Of a stretch of DNA of 64,000 nt, positions 11,179 through 22,149 are shown in pieces (positions within the stretch are counted from its first letter, which is position 1; the number at the start of each line of letters is the position of its first letter). The notes under the pieces are model-generated. The model was not told the DNA's origin and did not search any database. It saw only the letters and a program-made list of their open reading frames with translations. Made by a program: the position numbers and the translations under genes. Location of the stretch: assembly GCA_007570785.1 (NCBI GenBank), contig ML664157.1, forward strand, positions 8,167,154 through 8,231,153, read 5' to 3'. Source of the stretch: Antilocapra americana. Lineage: Eukaryota > Chordata > Mammalia > Artiodactyla > Antilocapridae.

Positions 11179-11280
11179 GCTGCTGCTAAGTCACTTCAGT
11201 TATGTCCAACTCTGTGCAAACCCATAGACAGCAGCCTACCAGGCTCCTCCATCCATGGTGTTTTCCAGGCAAGAGTACTA
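11179..11280 (-). mobile_element. Bov-A2 SINE fragment (reverse)
   Basis: Starts GCTGCTGCTAAGTCACTTCA and ends CCAGGCAAGAGTACTA. A perfect 12-bp duplication, TTCCATCTTCTT, lies at 11167-11178 and 11281-11292. Only about half of a full Bov-A2 is present. Confidence 0.95.
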
Positions 11281-11607
11281 TTCCATCTTCTTAGAGAATA
11301 TACAAAAAATTGTTAACAGAATGGTATAAAAATATGGACATTAGGGGCCATTTCTGGTGAGGTTGTAATAGGAAAGAAACTTTAAAGGGACATTGCCAAA
11401 ATTATAAGTGTAAATTATAAATAATGGCCCATCTCTGGGAACCCTACCTCCCAGGTGATAAAACTTAAGCTAACATATCTTTGTTTAGCTCGCAGAAAAT
11501 ACATCCTGACCTGGCCTCAGAAAGGATGGAAGAAGTTAGCATATCCCTTTCTGAGTCTGGTCAGAACCACTGCTTTATTCTCTCCATTTTTAATATTTAA
11601 AAAAAAG

Positions 11608-11822
11608 GGTTTTCCTGGTGGCTCAGAAGGTAAAGAATCTGCCTACAATGCAGGAGATCCAGGTTTGATCCCTGGGTCAGGAAGATTCCCTAATGTAGAG
11701 AATGGCTACCCACTCCAACATTCTTGCCTGGAGAATTCCATGGACAGAGAAGCCTGGCAGGCTGCAGTCTATGGGGTCACAAAGAGTCAAACATGACTGA
11801 GCAACTAACACTTTCACTTCTT
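11608..11822 (+). mobile_element. Bov-tA SINE
   Basis: Sense copy from TTTTCCTGGTGGCTCAG through the tRNA-like box (GGTTTGATCCCTGGGTC) to GAGCAACTAACACTTTCAC. The head-end target duplication is not clear. The frame across 11455-11796 is SINE sequence read through. Confidence 0.92.
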
Positions 11823-12207
11823 AGTATAAAAGAAGCCTGAATTCTAACTTGGAGAAGACAATTCTTTGGGACACCAGTCCATCATTTTCTTGGTCTGCTG
11901 GCTTTCTAAGTAAAATCACTAGTCCTTTCTCCAGCAACCTGTCTCTCAATTTACTGGCCTGCGGTGCAGTGAGCAGTACAAGCTTAGACTCAGTAACAAG
12001 ATCTCAGATGGAAACATGTTATTGAAAATTGGAGGGAGGGCAAGTCTAAGAATCTGGATGAAATATGTTCATGTTCCAGTTTTGTGTGGAAGGCAGAACT
12101 TGCAAATGATGAAACTGGATATTTAGCTAAGGAAATTTCTAAGCAAAGTATTAAAGTTGATTCCTCCTGAGTGATTATAAAAATCACAGAGAGAGAAGAA
12201 ATAAATT

Positions 12208-12254
12208 ATGAACCAAAATGAACCAAAACTTTGGTTCATCAAAAATGAACCAAA
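12208..12254. repeat. Three direct and one inverted copies of ATGAACCAAA
   Basis: ATGAACCAAA occurs at 12208-12217, 12218-12227 and 12245-12254, and its reverse complement lies at 12230-12239. The second copy and the inverted copy can fold into a 10-bp hairpin with a two-base loop. Non-coding; the origin is unclear. Confidence 0.85.
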
Positions 12255-12371
12255 ACTTTAAGATTTTATAGTATTCATCCTGGCCATATTGAAAAAAAAA
12301 AAGTAAGAAACCATTTTCAGAAGAGAACACTAAGGGCTTATCACACAATAAAGAGATTATTATAAAACTCA

Positions 12372-12570
12372 TTGGAAAAGACCCTGATGCTGGGAAAGAT
12401 TGAAGACAGGAGAAGACGGGGATGACAGAGGATGAGATGGTTGGATGGCATCACTGACTCAATGGACATGAGTTTGAGCAAGCTCCGGGAGTTGGTGATG
12501 GACAGGAAAGCCTGGCGTGCTGCAATCCATGGGGTCGAAAAGAGCTGGACACGATTGAGGGAATGAACTG
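12372..12570 (+). mobile_element. BovB 3' end
   Basis: ATTGGAAAAGACCCTGATGC leads into GAGATGGTTGGATGGCATCA and CGGGAGTTGGTGATGGACAG, the extreme C-terminus and 3' UTR of BovB. It could also be labelled an ART2-type fragment, since those repeats derive from the same BovB end. Confidence 0.88.
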
Positions 12571-13276
12571 AAAAAGACTATGGGATTATCTAAGCATTGA
12601 CATTGCCAGGTTGGATTAAAGAGGAGGAAAATAGGGAATTTTAATCAATGCTATGAGGGTGGGGTCTTCCAGAGGCAAGGGGACAGAGCTACCTGGAGCC
12701 TTTGGGATAACATTCCTGCCAAGTAAAGCTTTGAGTGGTGCAAACCCTTGGGCAGCAGTGCCATGAGAGCTGGACTCCTGCTCCAGTGGATCTGGAAGGT
12801 GGGTCATTAAACCAAAGGGGCTTAATCTTGAGTCTTGGGATCTGATGCAGTTTACCTTGCTGGGTACTGATTGCTTGGGACCCATCCCTGTTTCTTCTTC
12901 CTGATTTCTCCCTTTTGGACTGGAAATGTTTATCCAATGCTGTCTCACCATTGTACTTTGGGAACACAAAATCTGTCAGGTTCCACAGTGTGATGTGATT
13001 TATACTAGGGTATATATATATATATGCATATCCATATTTCTGGCACAGAGCTACTAAAATTCTCAGAATTGTCTGTGTAAAAGTGATAGGGTTGTTTCTT
13101 GCTACCTTAGTGAGGTGACTTTTGGATCACACTCACACCTAAGGATTGTGGTTGGTTACCAGTGAAACCAATGCCATGGTAGAAGGTAGAACTTTGAGTT
13201 CCACCCCATGGTTTTCCAGGGAGAGAAGAGGAGCTGGAGGTTAAATCAATCACCAAAGATCAATCATGCCCATGTA
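12571..13276. other. Unique intergenic DNA with a short (TA)n
   Basis: No gene. A (TA)n tract lies at about 13011-13025. Overlapping minus-strand frames at 12616-12969 (117 and 92 codons) have no domain or signal that I recognise, and neither has a convincing start context. Confidence 0.4.
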
Positions 13277-13753
13277 AGTTCAGTTCAGTTGCTCAGTCAT
13301 GTCTGACTCTTAGCATGCCAGGCCTCCCTGTCCATCACCAACTCCCTGAGCTTGCTCAAACTCATGCCCATTGAGTCAATGATGCCATCCAACCATCTCA
13401 TCCTCTGTCATCCCCTTCTCCTCCTGCCCTCAGTCTTTGCCAGCATCAGGGTCTTTTCCAGTGAGTCAGCTCTTCGCATCAGGTGGCCAAAGTATTGGAG
13501 TTTCAGCTTCAACATCAGTCCTTCCAATGAACACCCAGGACTGATCTCCTTTAGGATGGACTGGTTGGATCTCCTTGCAGTCCAAGGGACTCTCAAGAGT
13601 CTTCTCCAACACCACAGTTCAAAAGCATCAATTCTTTGGTGCTCAGCTTTCTTTATAGTCCAACTCTCACATCCATACACGACCACTGGAAAAACCATAG
13701 CCTTGACTAGATGGACCTTTGTTGACAAAGTAATGTCTCTTTGTCATTACATG
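13277..13753 (-). mobile_element. BovB LINE 3' fragment (reverse)
   Basis: Runs in reverse from the 3' UTR (GTTCAGTTCAGTTGCTCAG) to the region of ORF2 reading TTTGTCAACAAAG on the minus strand. An 11-bp duplication, ATGCCCATGTA, lies at 13266-13276 and 13754-13764. The last 15 bases or so before the right duplication do not match BovB and look like filler added at the 5' junction. The minus-strand frame at 13408-13728 is the BovB ORF2 C-terminus, open for 106 codons; the longer plus-strand frame here is its shadow. Confidence 0.94.
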
Positions 13754-13935
13754 ATGCCCATGTATGAAGCCATCAAAACCCAAAAGGACAGAGTTCAGAG
13801 AATTCCTGGGTTGGTGATCACATGGAGATTTGGGGAAAATAACACACCTGGAGACTCCTTGCTTTTCTCACATACATTGTCCTACACATCTCTCCCATCT
13901 GGATATTCCTAAATTACATCATTTTATAATAAACT

Positions 13936-14169
13936 GGGGCTTCCCAATTGGTGCTAGTGGTAAAGAAACTGCCTGCCAATGCAGGAGACATAAGAGATGC
14001 AGTTCAATCCCTGGGTTTGGAAATCCCCTGGAGGAAGGCATGGCAACTCACTCCAGTACTCTTGGCTGGAGAATCCCCATGGACAGATGAACCTGGGGGC
14101 CACAGTCCATGGGGTCACACACAGTCAGGCACGGCTAAAGCAACTTAGCACACATGCATGTACCCTTGA
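13936..14169 (+). mobile_element. Bov-tA SINE
   Basis: Sense copy from GGGGCTTCCCAATTGGTG to CATGCATGTACCCTTGA. A perfect 11-bp duplication, TATAATAAACT, lies at 13925-13935 and 14170-14180. Confidence 0.95.
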
Positions 14170-14296
14170 TATAATAAACTAGCAATCTAGTAAATAAATG
14201 TTCTCTTTGAGTTTCATAAGCCCCACTAGCAAATTAATTAAAGGAGAGGGGACTGTGGAAACCTCTGATTTATAGTCAGTCAGTCATAAGTACCCA

Positions 14297-14452
14297 GGTT
14301 CAATTCCTGGGTTGGGAAGATCCCCTGGAGAAGGGAATGGCAACCTACTCCAGTATTCTTGCCTGAAGAATCCCATGGATGGGGGAGACTGGTTGATGGG
14401 GTCGCAAAGAGTCAGACACAACTAGACTAAGTGACTAACACTTTAGTTCCCT
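14297..14452 (+). mobile_element. 5'-truncated Bov-tA SINE
   Basis: Begins inside the tRNA-like part (CCAGGTTCAATTCCTGGGTT) and continues through CCAGTATTCTTGCCTG to GTGACTAACACTTTAG. The promoter-bearing head is missing. Confidence 0.88.
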
Positions 14453-14581
14453 TCACTTTAGCCATAAGTACAGGTAACAACCTGAACTTGTAAACTTCAT
14501 CTGAAGTCTAGGTAGGGGGTCATGAAACCTCTAATCTTTAGTCAGTGAGCAGGCTAAAATTATAGTTAAAAATCTGGGCTT

Positions 14582-16068
14582 GGAATATCGGAAATAAATG
14601 CACAAATAAACAAATGGGACCTAATTAAAATTAAAAGCTTCCGCACAACAAAGGAAACTATAAGCAAGGTGAAAAGATAGCCTTTAGAATGGGAGAAAAT
14701 AATAGCCAATGAAGCAACGGACAAACAATTAATCTCAAAAATATACAAGCAACTCCTGCAGCTCCATTCGAGAAAAATAAACGACCCAATCAAAAAGTGG
14801 CCCAAAGAACTTAACAGACATTTCTCCAAAGAAGACATAAAAATGGCTAACAAACACATGAAAAGATGCTCAACATCACTCATTATCAGAGAAATGCAAA
14901 TCAAAACCACAATGAGGTACCACTTTACACCAGTCAGAATGGCTGCCATCCAAAAATCTACAAGCAATAAATGCTGGAGAGGATGTGGAGAAAAGGAAAC
15001 CCTCTTACACTGTCGGTGGGAATGCATACTAGTACAGCCACTATGGAAAACAGTGTGGAGATTCCTTAAAAAACTGCAAATAGATCTGCTGTATGACCCA
15101 GCAATCCCACTGCTGTGCATATACACCGAGGAAACCAGAATTGAAAGAGCCACGTGTACCCCAATGTTCATCGCTGCATTGTTTACAATAGCCAGGACAT
15201 GGAAGCAACCTAGATGCCCATCAACTGACGAATGGATAAGAAAGCTGTGGTACATATACACAATGGAATATTACTCAGCGTTAAAAAAAATTCATTTGAA
15301 TCAGTTCTACTCAGGTGGACGGAACTGGAGCCTATTATCCAGAGTGAAGTAAGCCAGAAGGAAAAACAACAATACAGTATACTAACGCACATATATGGAA
15401 TTTAGAAAGATGGTAATGAGAACCCTGCATGCGAGAAAGCAAAAGGAACGCAGATGTATAGAACAGACTCGTGGACTCTGTGGAAGAAGGCAAGAGTGGG
15501 ATGATATGGGAGAATGGCATTGAAACATGTTAATTATCATATGTGAAATCAATCGCCAGCCCAGGATTGATGCTCGGGGCTGGTGCACCGAGATGTCCCA
15601 GGGGGAGGGAATCGGGAGGGAGGAGGGAGGGGAGTTCTGGAGGGGGAGCATATGTTAACCCATGGCGGTTTCATGTCATTGTATGGCAAAACCAACACAA
15701 TAAAGTAAAGAAAATTAAAAAAAAAAAAAAAGATGGTAACAAGAACCCTGCATGCGAGACAGCAAAAGGAATGCAGATGTATAGAACAGACTCGTGGACT
15801 CTGTGGAAGAGGGCAAGGGTGGGATGATATGGGAGAATGGCATTGAAACATGTTGATTGTCATGTGTGAGATTGGTTGCCGGCCCAGGGCTGATGCTGTG
15901 GGCTGGTGCACAGGGATGTCCCAGGGGGAGGGAGTCGGGGTTGGGGGGAGAGGGAGGGGGGTTCTGGAGGGGGAGCATGTGTAGACTCATGGCGGTTTCA
16001 TGTCATTGTATGGCAAAACCAACACAATAAAATAAATAAATAAATAAATAAAAATAAAAATTTTAAAA
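14582..16068 (+). mobile_element. Young L1 with two successive 3' ends
   Basis: The element starts inside ORF2 and reads through the C-terminus, 3' UTR and A-tail to about 15731. It then enters a second L1 3' end (from AGATGGTAACAAGAACCCTG at about 15732) with its own 3' UTR and (AAAT)n tail. The only visible 14-bp duplication, AAAAATCTGGGCTT, is at 14568-14581 and 16069-16082 and encloses both 3' ends. ORF2 has a stop at AAAAGATAGCC near 14675 and an eight-A run near 15283 that shifts the frame, giving a stop at 15352. The target reads as TTTTT/AAC on the minus strand, near the L1 endonuclease preference. It is inactive. Confidence 0.93.
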
Positions 16069-16389
16069 AAAAATCTGGGCTTTTTATTAGCATTTGAAGG
16101 TGCAGTCGGGAGCAGCCTTGTGGCACCCTGCCCTTAAACCACCTGCCACATACACATACACATTGGAAATTGGATTTCAAAACACCTTTTACACAGGTTT
16201 ATAGCTGGAGAGAATTTTGCCTCAGGATGAATTTTGCATTGAGTTTCACCCATGCATACTTTAGATGGTATTTAAATAAGATTTTAGACCTTAGACTTAA
16301 GAGTTGATGATATAGGACTTTGGGGCTGTTGGGGTTGAATGAATGTACTTTGCATCCAAAAAGGACATGAATTTTAGGGGGAGGTAGAG

Positions 16390-16744
16390 TGTTGTAGACC
16401 AAAATGTGTCCCTCCAAGAGTCATGTGTTAAAGCCCTAACCCTTAATGTGATGATATTTGGAGACAGGGTTTTGGGGAAATAATTGGGTTTTGATAATGT
16501 CATGAGGGTGGTGCCCTCATGATGGAGGTAGTGGTCTAATGGAAGAAAAGGGCTCCTTCTCTCTTTCCACTCAGGGAGGACACAGCAAGAGGGCAGCCAT
16601 ATGCAAGGCAGGAAAAGAGAACTTACCAGAGTCTGATTATGCTGGTACCCTGACCTTGGATTCCCATTCCCCAGAACTGTGACAGATAGATTTCTCCTGT
16701 TTGAGCCACCCAGTCTGTTGTGGCAGCCCAAGTAGACTAAGGCA
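16390..16744 (+). mobile_element. MLT1-like LTR (MaLR, ancient)
   Basis: Begins TGTTGTAGACCAAAATGTGT and ends AAGTAGACTAAGGCA, with AGCCCTAACCCTTAATGTGA, TCATGAGGGTGGTGCC and CCAGAACTGTGA in the expected order. MLT1 LTRs are remains of non-autonomous MaLR elements of the ERV-L group. No clear target duplication survives. The 150-codon antisense frame over it is not a gene. Confidence 0.75.
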
Positions 16745-16749
16745 CCCAC

Positions 16750-17020
16750 CTACCTTCTGACCATGTGCTCTGTTGTTCCTTTTGTACATGCCTTCCTTCT
16801 ACTTCAAATGTCCTGATCCTCTGAGAAAAACCCACTCATTCTTCAAGATTCAGTTCAAATGACACATTCTCTGGGAAGTTTTTTAAACCTCCCAGAAAAG
16901 GTTAAATGTTCCTGCTATCATGTTACCATCAGCTCTGTATCATAGTAGGCATAGTACTTGTCACTTAACTGCTGTAAAGGTAACTTGTATATTATTTTCA
17001 TTGTCACATTCTTTATGATC
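16750..17020 (+). mobile_element. L2 LINE 3' region (ancient)
   Basis: TTCAAGATTCAGTTCAAATG, ACACATTCTCTGGGAAG and AGTACTTGTCACTTAACTG follow the sense L2 3' portion. It is heavily diverged and has no reading frame. Confidence 0.65.
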
Positions 17021-17127
17021 CTTTAAATCACAGGGTCTGTGCAGCAAGCAGTGTGGAACTAGTAGACCAGGCAAAAGGCAGTGTAGGCCTGAATTATGCT
17101 AATGAAGAAGCAACGAACAGAAGGAGC

Positions 17128-17255
17128 TCATGCCCTGAAGAAGGAAACCACTACCCACTCCAGCATTCTGGCCTAGAAATTCCATGGACTGTATAGTCCA
17201 TGGGATGGAAAAGAGTCGGTCACCACTTTCACTTTCATGCGAGGGAGGTTGGGGA
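17128..17255 (+). mobile_element. Bov-A type SINE fragment
   Basis: GAAACCACTACCCACTCCAG, TTCCATGGACTGTATAGTCC and CACCACTTTCACTTTCATG match the BovB-derived SINE body with a small internal deletion. Confidence 0.8.
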
Positions 17256-18560
17256 AGATGCTCACCTTTTAGTCTCATCCAGATATCCTTTCTTTTCCAC
17301 TAATTTAACCACCACCTGCTCTTTTCCCCACCCCTGCACTGATACAAATGATTCCCTACTTACCTAAAGAATATTTTTAGTTTCCTGGATCTCTCTGCTT
17401 CATTTGATATTAAACCCAGTCTCCTTCCCTTGATTTCTGGTATACTGCTGGATCTAGCCTTCTTCCCTGGCCATCATTCTGACCTTCTTTTATTTTGACT
17501 ACTCAAGGGTTTTCCCAGTATTTAAAAGTTCTTTTCTTGGGCCCATTTTTCTCCCTTTATAATCTCTTTACATATCTACCATCTTGATTTCAATTACCAT
17601 TAAATGACGCTCACATCTGTTTCTCCAGCTTCAAACTCGTTTATCTAGCTACCTGTTATTTGAATGTTCTGCAGACAGCACAGTCTTGCCATGCTCCAAA
17701 CTAAATTAATTAGTAAAACTTCCAATACAGATGTTGCCCTTATCCCTCCATTTTTTATCCCTGTTTGTGGCTATGCAATTCAAACAAGAGAGAACTCTGG
17801 TTCATCCTTGATGCCTTTCTTTTTTTTTTTTTTTTAATTTGGAATATAGTTTCTTTACAATGTGTTAGTTTCCGCTGTACAACAAGTGAATCAGCCACGT
17901 GTACACATATACCCCCTCCCTCGCGGACCTCCCTGCCCACTCCCTCCCAGTCCTCTAGGTCACTACAGAGCACTGCACAGATCTCCCTGTGCTATACAGC
18001 AGTTCCCATGAGCTATCTGTTTCTTACATGACAGTGTGCATACATCAATCCCAGGCTCCCTATTCATCCCATTACCCACCTCCTGGTGTCCACACATCCA
18101 TTCCCTATGTGTCTGTCTCAATTCCTGCCCTGCAAATAGGTTCATCTGCACCATTCTTCTAGACTCTTGATGCCTTTTCTAACATGTCCCATCTATCTGT
18201 CAGAACCCACAACTTCCTTGATTCCTTCTTTCTCTATACCACCATATCCAATTGACCTCAGATTTTTTCTGATCTAAATTCTTAAACCCTTCTCAAATCT
18301 CTTCCTTTCTCTCCAAATGTAGTAAATCCTTATTTAAAGAAAGTCTCTCTGCTTACCTCTGTTTCAGCCTAGGCTTCTAATTTTTCTACTTCTGTCATTC
18401 CTCCTTCAGATAGATCTATCACACAGCCTCCAGCACAATCAGTCTAAAACTCATATATAAGCCTGCCTGAAACTCTTCAATGACACCATAAACAATTGGG
18501 AAAAAATCCAAGTTTTTAGGATATTGTGTGATGCTTTCCATGATCTTGTCCAGTGGCTTT
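17256..18560 (+). mobile_element. Degraded ancient repeat interrupted by an L1
   Basis: Pyrimidine-rich text such as CTGGTTCATCCTTGATGCC, CCTCCAGCACAATCAGTCTA and TTCCATGATCTTGTCCAGTG resembles an old mammalian repeat that I cannot name. It is split at 17819-18165 by an L1 3' UTR and resumes on the far side. No gene was found. Confidence 0.4.
17819..18165 (-). mobile_element. L1 3' UTR insertion (reverse)
   Basis: A poly-T run at 17820-17835 is followed by TTTACAATGTGTTAGTTTCC and a pyrimidine-rich 3' UTR in reverse. A perfect 12-bp duplication, CTTGATGCCTTT, lies at 17807-17818 and 18166-18177. It belongs to an older L1 subfamily than the copies at 2573 and 14582. Confidence 0.92.
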
Positions 18561-18954
18561 TAAACTTTTTTTTTAATAAGGTAAAAAAAACATTTATACT
18601 ATGACTCAGTATACACTTATGTTTTAATAACTGAAACCATACTAACCTTTACTATGTATAATTTTGATATCTATTCTATTTCATTTTTAACTGTCAGCCC
18701 ATACTGAATTGAAAAGCATGGGTCTAGTGTCCACCTACCTCTAGAGTCTCAACTTGCTACTTCCTAACACATATATGATACTTGAGGAAAACCAAAGTGA
18801 ATATGAATGAATGAACAAATTAGTGATCTTTCAGAGATATATAACATTAAAAGATATTGAAATTTTATTATTTTTAAAAACCTAAAAAAGTTGGAAAGTG
18901 GAAAGAAATAATTAAGACTGCCCTATAGACTAAAAAAAATTTAAATTCACAATC
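18561..18954. other. Unique intergenic DNA
   Basis: AT-rich sequence, with no gene or repeat recognised. Confidence 0.4.
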
Positions 18955-19390
18955 AAGCTCTGCATCAGTTATCTTTAGTCATGTAACAAAATCTCCCCAA
19001 AGCTAAGTGACTCAAAACAACATGGTTTATAATTTCTCACTAATCTGTGAGTTGGCCCGGTGGTTCCTCTGCTGGTTTCACCTGCACTCACTCACATAGC
19101 TGCCTTTGGTTGAAACAAAAGGTCTAAGCTGACTTCTCTAAATTTCTGGTGACTGGCTGACTCTCTGCTAATGTGCAAAAAGTCAGCCAATCACATGACC
19201 TCTCACCTTCCAGTAAACTAGGCTGGCTTCTAACATGGAAGTTTCATGGCAGCAGCTAGGAGGGCAAAGGCAGAAGTTGTAAGAGCTCTTGAACCCTGGA
19301 TTCTGAATTACACACAGTGCCACTTACCTCAAAACAAATCGCAAGACCGGCGCATATTCAAGGAGTAAAAAATACAGTCTGCCCCAGGCT
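18955..19390 (-). mobile_element. Old LTR-like dispersed repeat (family not named)
   Basis: CATGTAACAAAATCTCCCCA and GTGACTCAAAACAACATGG open a block that reads like the reverse of an old mammalian LTR-type repeat, ending near CGCATATTCAAGGAGTAAA. The assignment is from general resemblance only. Confidence 0.45.
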
Positions 19391-19794
19391 CGTTAGTAAT
19401 CAACTTTCCAGACCTCCTAGTCTTATTGCTCAACTCCTTTTGTAATCAGGTATCCTTCTCTTTTTCCTTTTGTCTTTTCCACTGTGGCAACCATAATCTA
19501 AGAATGAAGAGCATGGATTATGTTCCTGAATATGAAGAGAGATACCGGGAATGGAAAGGCAAGGAAACTTCTTTAAAACAAACAAACAACCATCAGCTGA
19601 AATCCTATTTACCTAGGGATGTTTGATGTTGGAATTTGACACCGTTAGTTTGGGGGGTGCATATATGAGTTCAGATACTGCAACCTTCTGCAGACTCTGT
19701 TTGGGTCACATTTGCTTGGAGAAGAGTTACTCCTTGAACACTGAGGCCAAGCTTACTTTTTCTTTGAACTTCAAGTTTTTACTCTTATAATTTC

Positions 19795-20025
19795 ATTTTT
19801 AATTTTTATTATAGTATAGTTGATTTACAATGTTGTGTTAGTTTCAGGTGCACAACAAATTGCATCAGTTATACATATACCTATACTCACTCTTTCTCAG
19901 GTTCTTTTCCCTAATAGGTCATTACAGAGTATTGAGTAGAGTTCTAGACAGTAGGTTCTTATTATTAATATCTGTTTTATATATGTTAGTGTATATATGT
20001 CAATCCCAATCTCCCAATTTAAAGG
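19795..20025 (-). mobile_element. Older L1 3' UTR fragment (reverse)
   Basis: TTTACAATGTTGTGTTAGTT, AGTATTGAGTAGAGTTC and TGTCAATCCCAATCTCCCAA are the reverse 3' UTR of an older ruminant L1. The plus-strand open frame at 19848-20099 lies across it and is not a gene. Confidence 0.8.
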
Positions 20026-20639
20026 CCAGACTTTGGAAGTATTCATTCTTGATTTTTCCTTCCTCATTAGACCTCCCTCAGTCAGACTGGCCCACTTGAT
20101 ATCATTAAATGTTCACAGTACCAGTAATTGAGATTACTTCTGGTCTTACAACCTGTCTTAGGTTGGCCTCCAGTGAATGCTGTACGTACAAGTACAGCCA
20201 AGGAGAGTTTGTGCACGGCCTGTTGAAGCCAGTCTCTCAGCATCTGCTAATTTTGCCTACAGCTGTGATAAAAAGAACAGATTTAGCATAAATCTCTGAA
20301 AACAGGGCAAAAGCAAAATGTCTGTGCTTGCCAAGTACCTTCTCAGTGATCACAGGTTGTTTAACACTCCCTGTTTCTATCAAAGTCTATCTCAATTTCT
20401 GAAAATGTTAGATTCTCTGTTATAGAACCATATCTGAGATGCCCAGTTGTGAATATCTGGTTCAGTATTGATTTTCCCTTTTAAATTAGTTCAACTGCCA
20501 ACTCAACCAGTTGAAATGCTAAACTCTCAATAAAATCTGCCTTTTCCTTTTATTTAAGCAATGCATAATGAAGCAATATAAGAATCTAATAGAAGTTTGA
20601 GTCAGAGAGCCTCTATGAATTTCACTTTTATTTATTCAC

Positions 20640-20770
20640 TAAATATAGTCTATTATTTATTTACAAAATAGTATATAGTGAACATCTGTTCTATGCCAAG
20701 CACTGTTCCAAGTGTTAAGGAAAAACAATGAGCAAAACAAAATTCCTGCCCTCTTAGAACAGAATCTTTT
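20640..20770 (+). mobile_element. Possible L2/MIR-related fragment
   Basis: TCTATGCCAAGCACTGTTCC, AATGAGCAAAACAAAATTCC and GCCCTCTTAGAAC resemble a motif found in several old mammalian repeats. The exact family is unsure. Confidence 0.4.
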
Positions 20771-21274
20771 GAGAAAGTGCAGAAGATACAAAAATCAATC
20801 ATCTCTTAGATTCCAGTCTTCAGGCACTTTCAGAGACCAGCTAGAAAATGGCAAGTGCTATCAGAGGAAACCAAATATGCTTCGGGGCTTTAGAAAAAGC
20901 AGTGATTTCTTCCAAGAGGCACAACCAGAAAAAGGTTCAAGCCTCTAACTGAGCTTGGATAGTGGATAAGACATATACCTGAAAATGAGGTGGGAAAGAT
21001 GTCCAGGACAAGAGAAGAGCAAGAGCAAAGATCCAGAGTTAGTGGGCTGACCCCTGATTCCATATGGCCAGCACTTGCCTCCAAGAAGGAAAATGGTAGT
21101 AACAATGGTTAGAAGGGTGAGTAGTGGCCCAGGGTTAATCACAACCTGTGAGGCCTTAAAGACTCAAAAGGAAATTATTTCTTGATTTCCTCCAAGAAAT
21201 AGATCACTTAAAATGATCCAAAGATGAAAATCGACACTTCCAAATTCTGATTTTGCTTTCCCATAATGGCTTCT

Positions 21275-21590
21275 GTAACAGACTCTGACTCACCTTTTGA
21301 TGTTTGATCACAGACATCTTTTAAGGTTCACCAATCCTTTATTACTCCTGCCCCACACCCCCAGGCTGGGCAAATTAAGAAAGGCCAGGTGTTCCTTCCT
21401 TGGGCACCAGTGGAAAGATTCAAATCACACAGGAACCCTCATCCTGACCCCACCTCCTAATACCCATTAAGACTCTAAGACTCCTTTCCCTGCTCTCTGA
21501 GTCGTTTCAGACCTGCCTGGAAGCTTAGTAATAAATCATTTCATTAACTTTGGGTGTCTGTGTGGCATTGTCTGTCTTGACAGCAAACCA
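21275..21590 (+). mobile_element. Possible retroviral-type LTR (old)
   Basis: The block starts near TGTAACAGACTCTGACTC and contains a polyadenylation signal (AGTAATAAATC near 21530), followed by GGGTGTCTGTGTGGC and TGTCTGTCTTGACA. That order resembles the R/U5 part of an ERV LTR. I found no matching target duplication and no internal retroviral genes, so it would be a solo or partial LTR. Confidence 0.35.
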
Positions 21591-22149
21591 GATGTTGGAT
21601 GGGGCCCATCCTGTTATCTGTGGAGTCTCTACAATAACTATGCTCTCTTGTAAAGGAGGTAATAGTTTCTTAAAAACAGTTCACGGCCTCTGCTCAGTTT
21701 TGGCTATTAGGACTCAGCAGTTTGAGGACAGATCAAGTCTTAGGCGCTAAGGTCATTGGAATTTTACAACTCTTTAGGTTCCACACATCTTACAGTTACA
21801 TGAACTATTTGAATATTACACCTACTCTAAATACACATTAAACGCTTAATGGAAGAATATCTCAGCAACAGTTGCTGTAGATCTTTTGAAAGCAGAAAAG
21901 TAAATGGTAAAATAATACATGGTAGAAATACGCACTTCACCTAAAATGAGGAATAGTGGAATTTGAGCGCATTTTAATTTTTTTGGTAACTGTTTATCAA
22001 GCGCTTATCACTTGCAATGCACTCTACTTGTCCCTGAGGGTATAGAAACAGGTTTTGGGGGTTTTTTGTTTGTTTTTTTTCTGTGGTTACTTTATATGCA
22101 AGCCCAATACATGCATTCAAACTGGGGCACCTCAGGTGGTTAATTTGCC

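Noticed and set aside
11608..11822. tRNA gene in the SINE heads
   Set aside because: Box-B-like text is present, but the heads are diverged tRNA-derived SINE sequence without a full cloverleaf.
13352..13912. 186-codon plus-strand open frame
   Set aside because: It is antisense to a BovB ORF2 fragment with a defined target duplication.
14566..15261. 231-codon minus-strand open frame as a membrane-like protein
   Set aside because: It is the antisense of L1 ORF2; the same antisense text recurs at 2533, 4858 and 63412.
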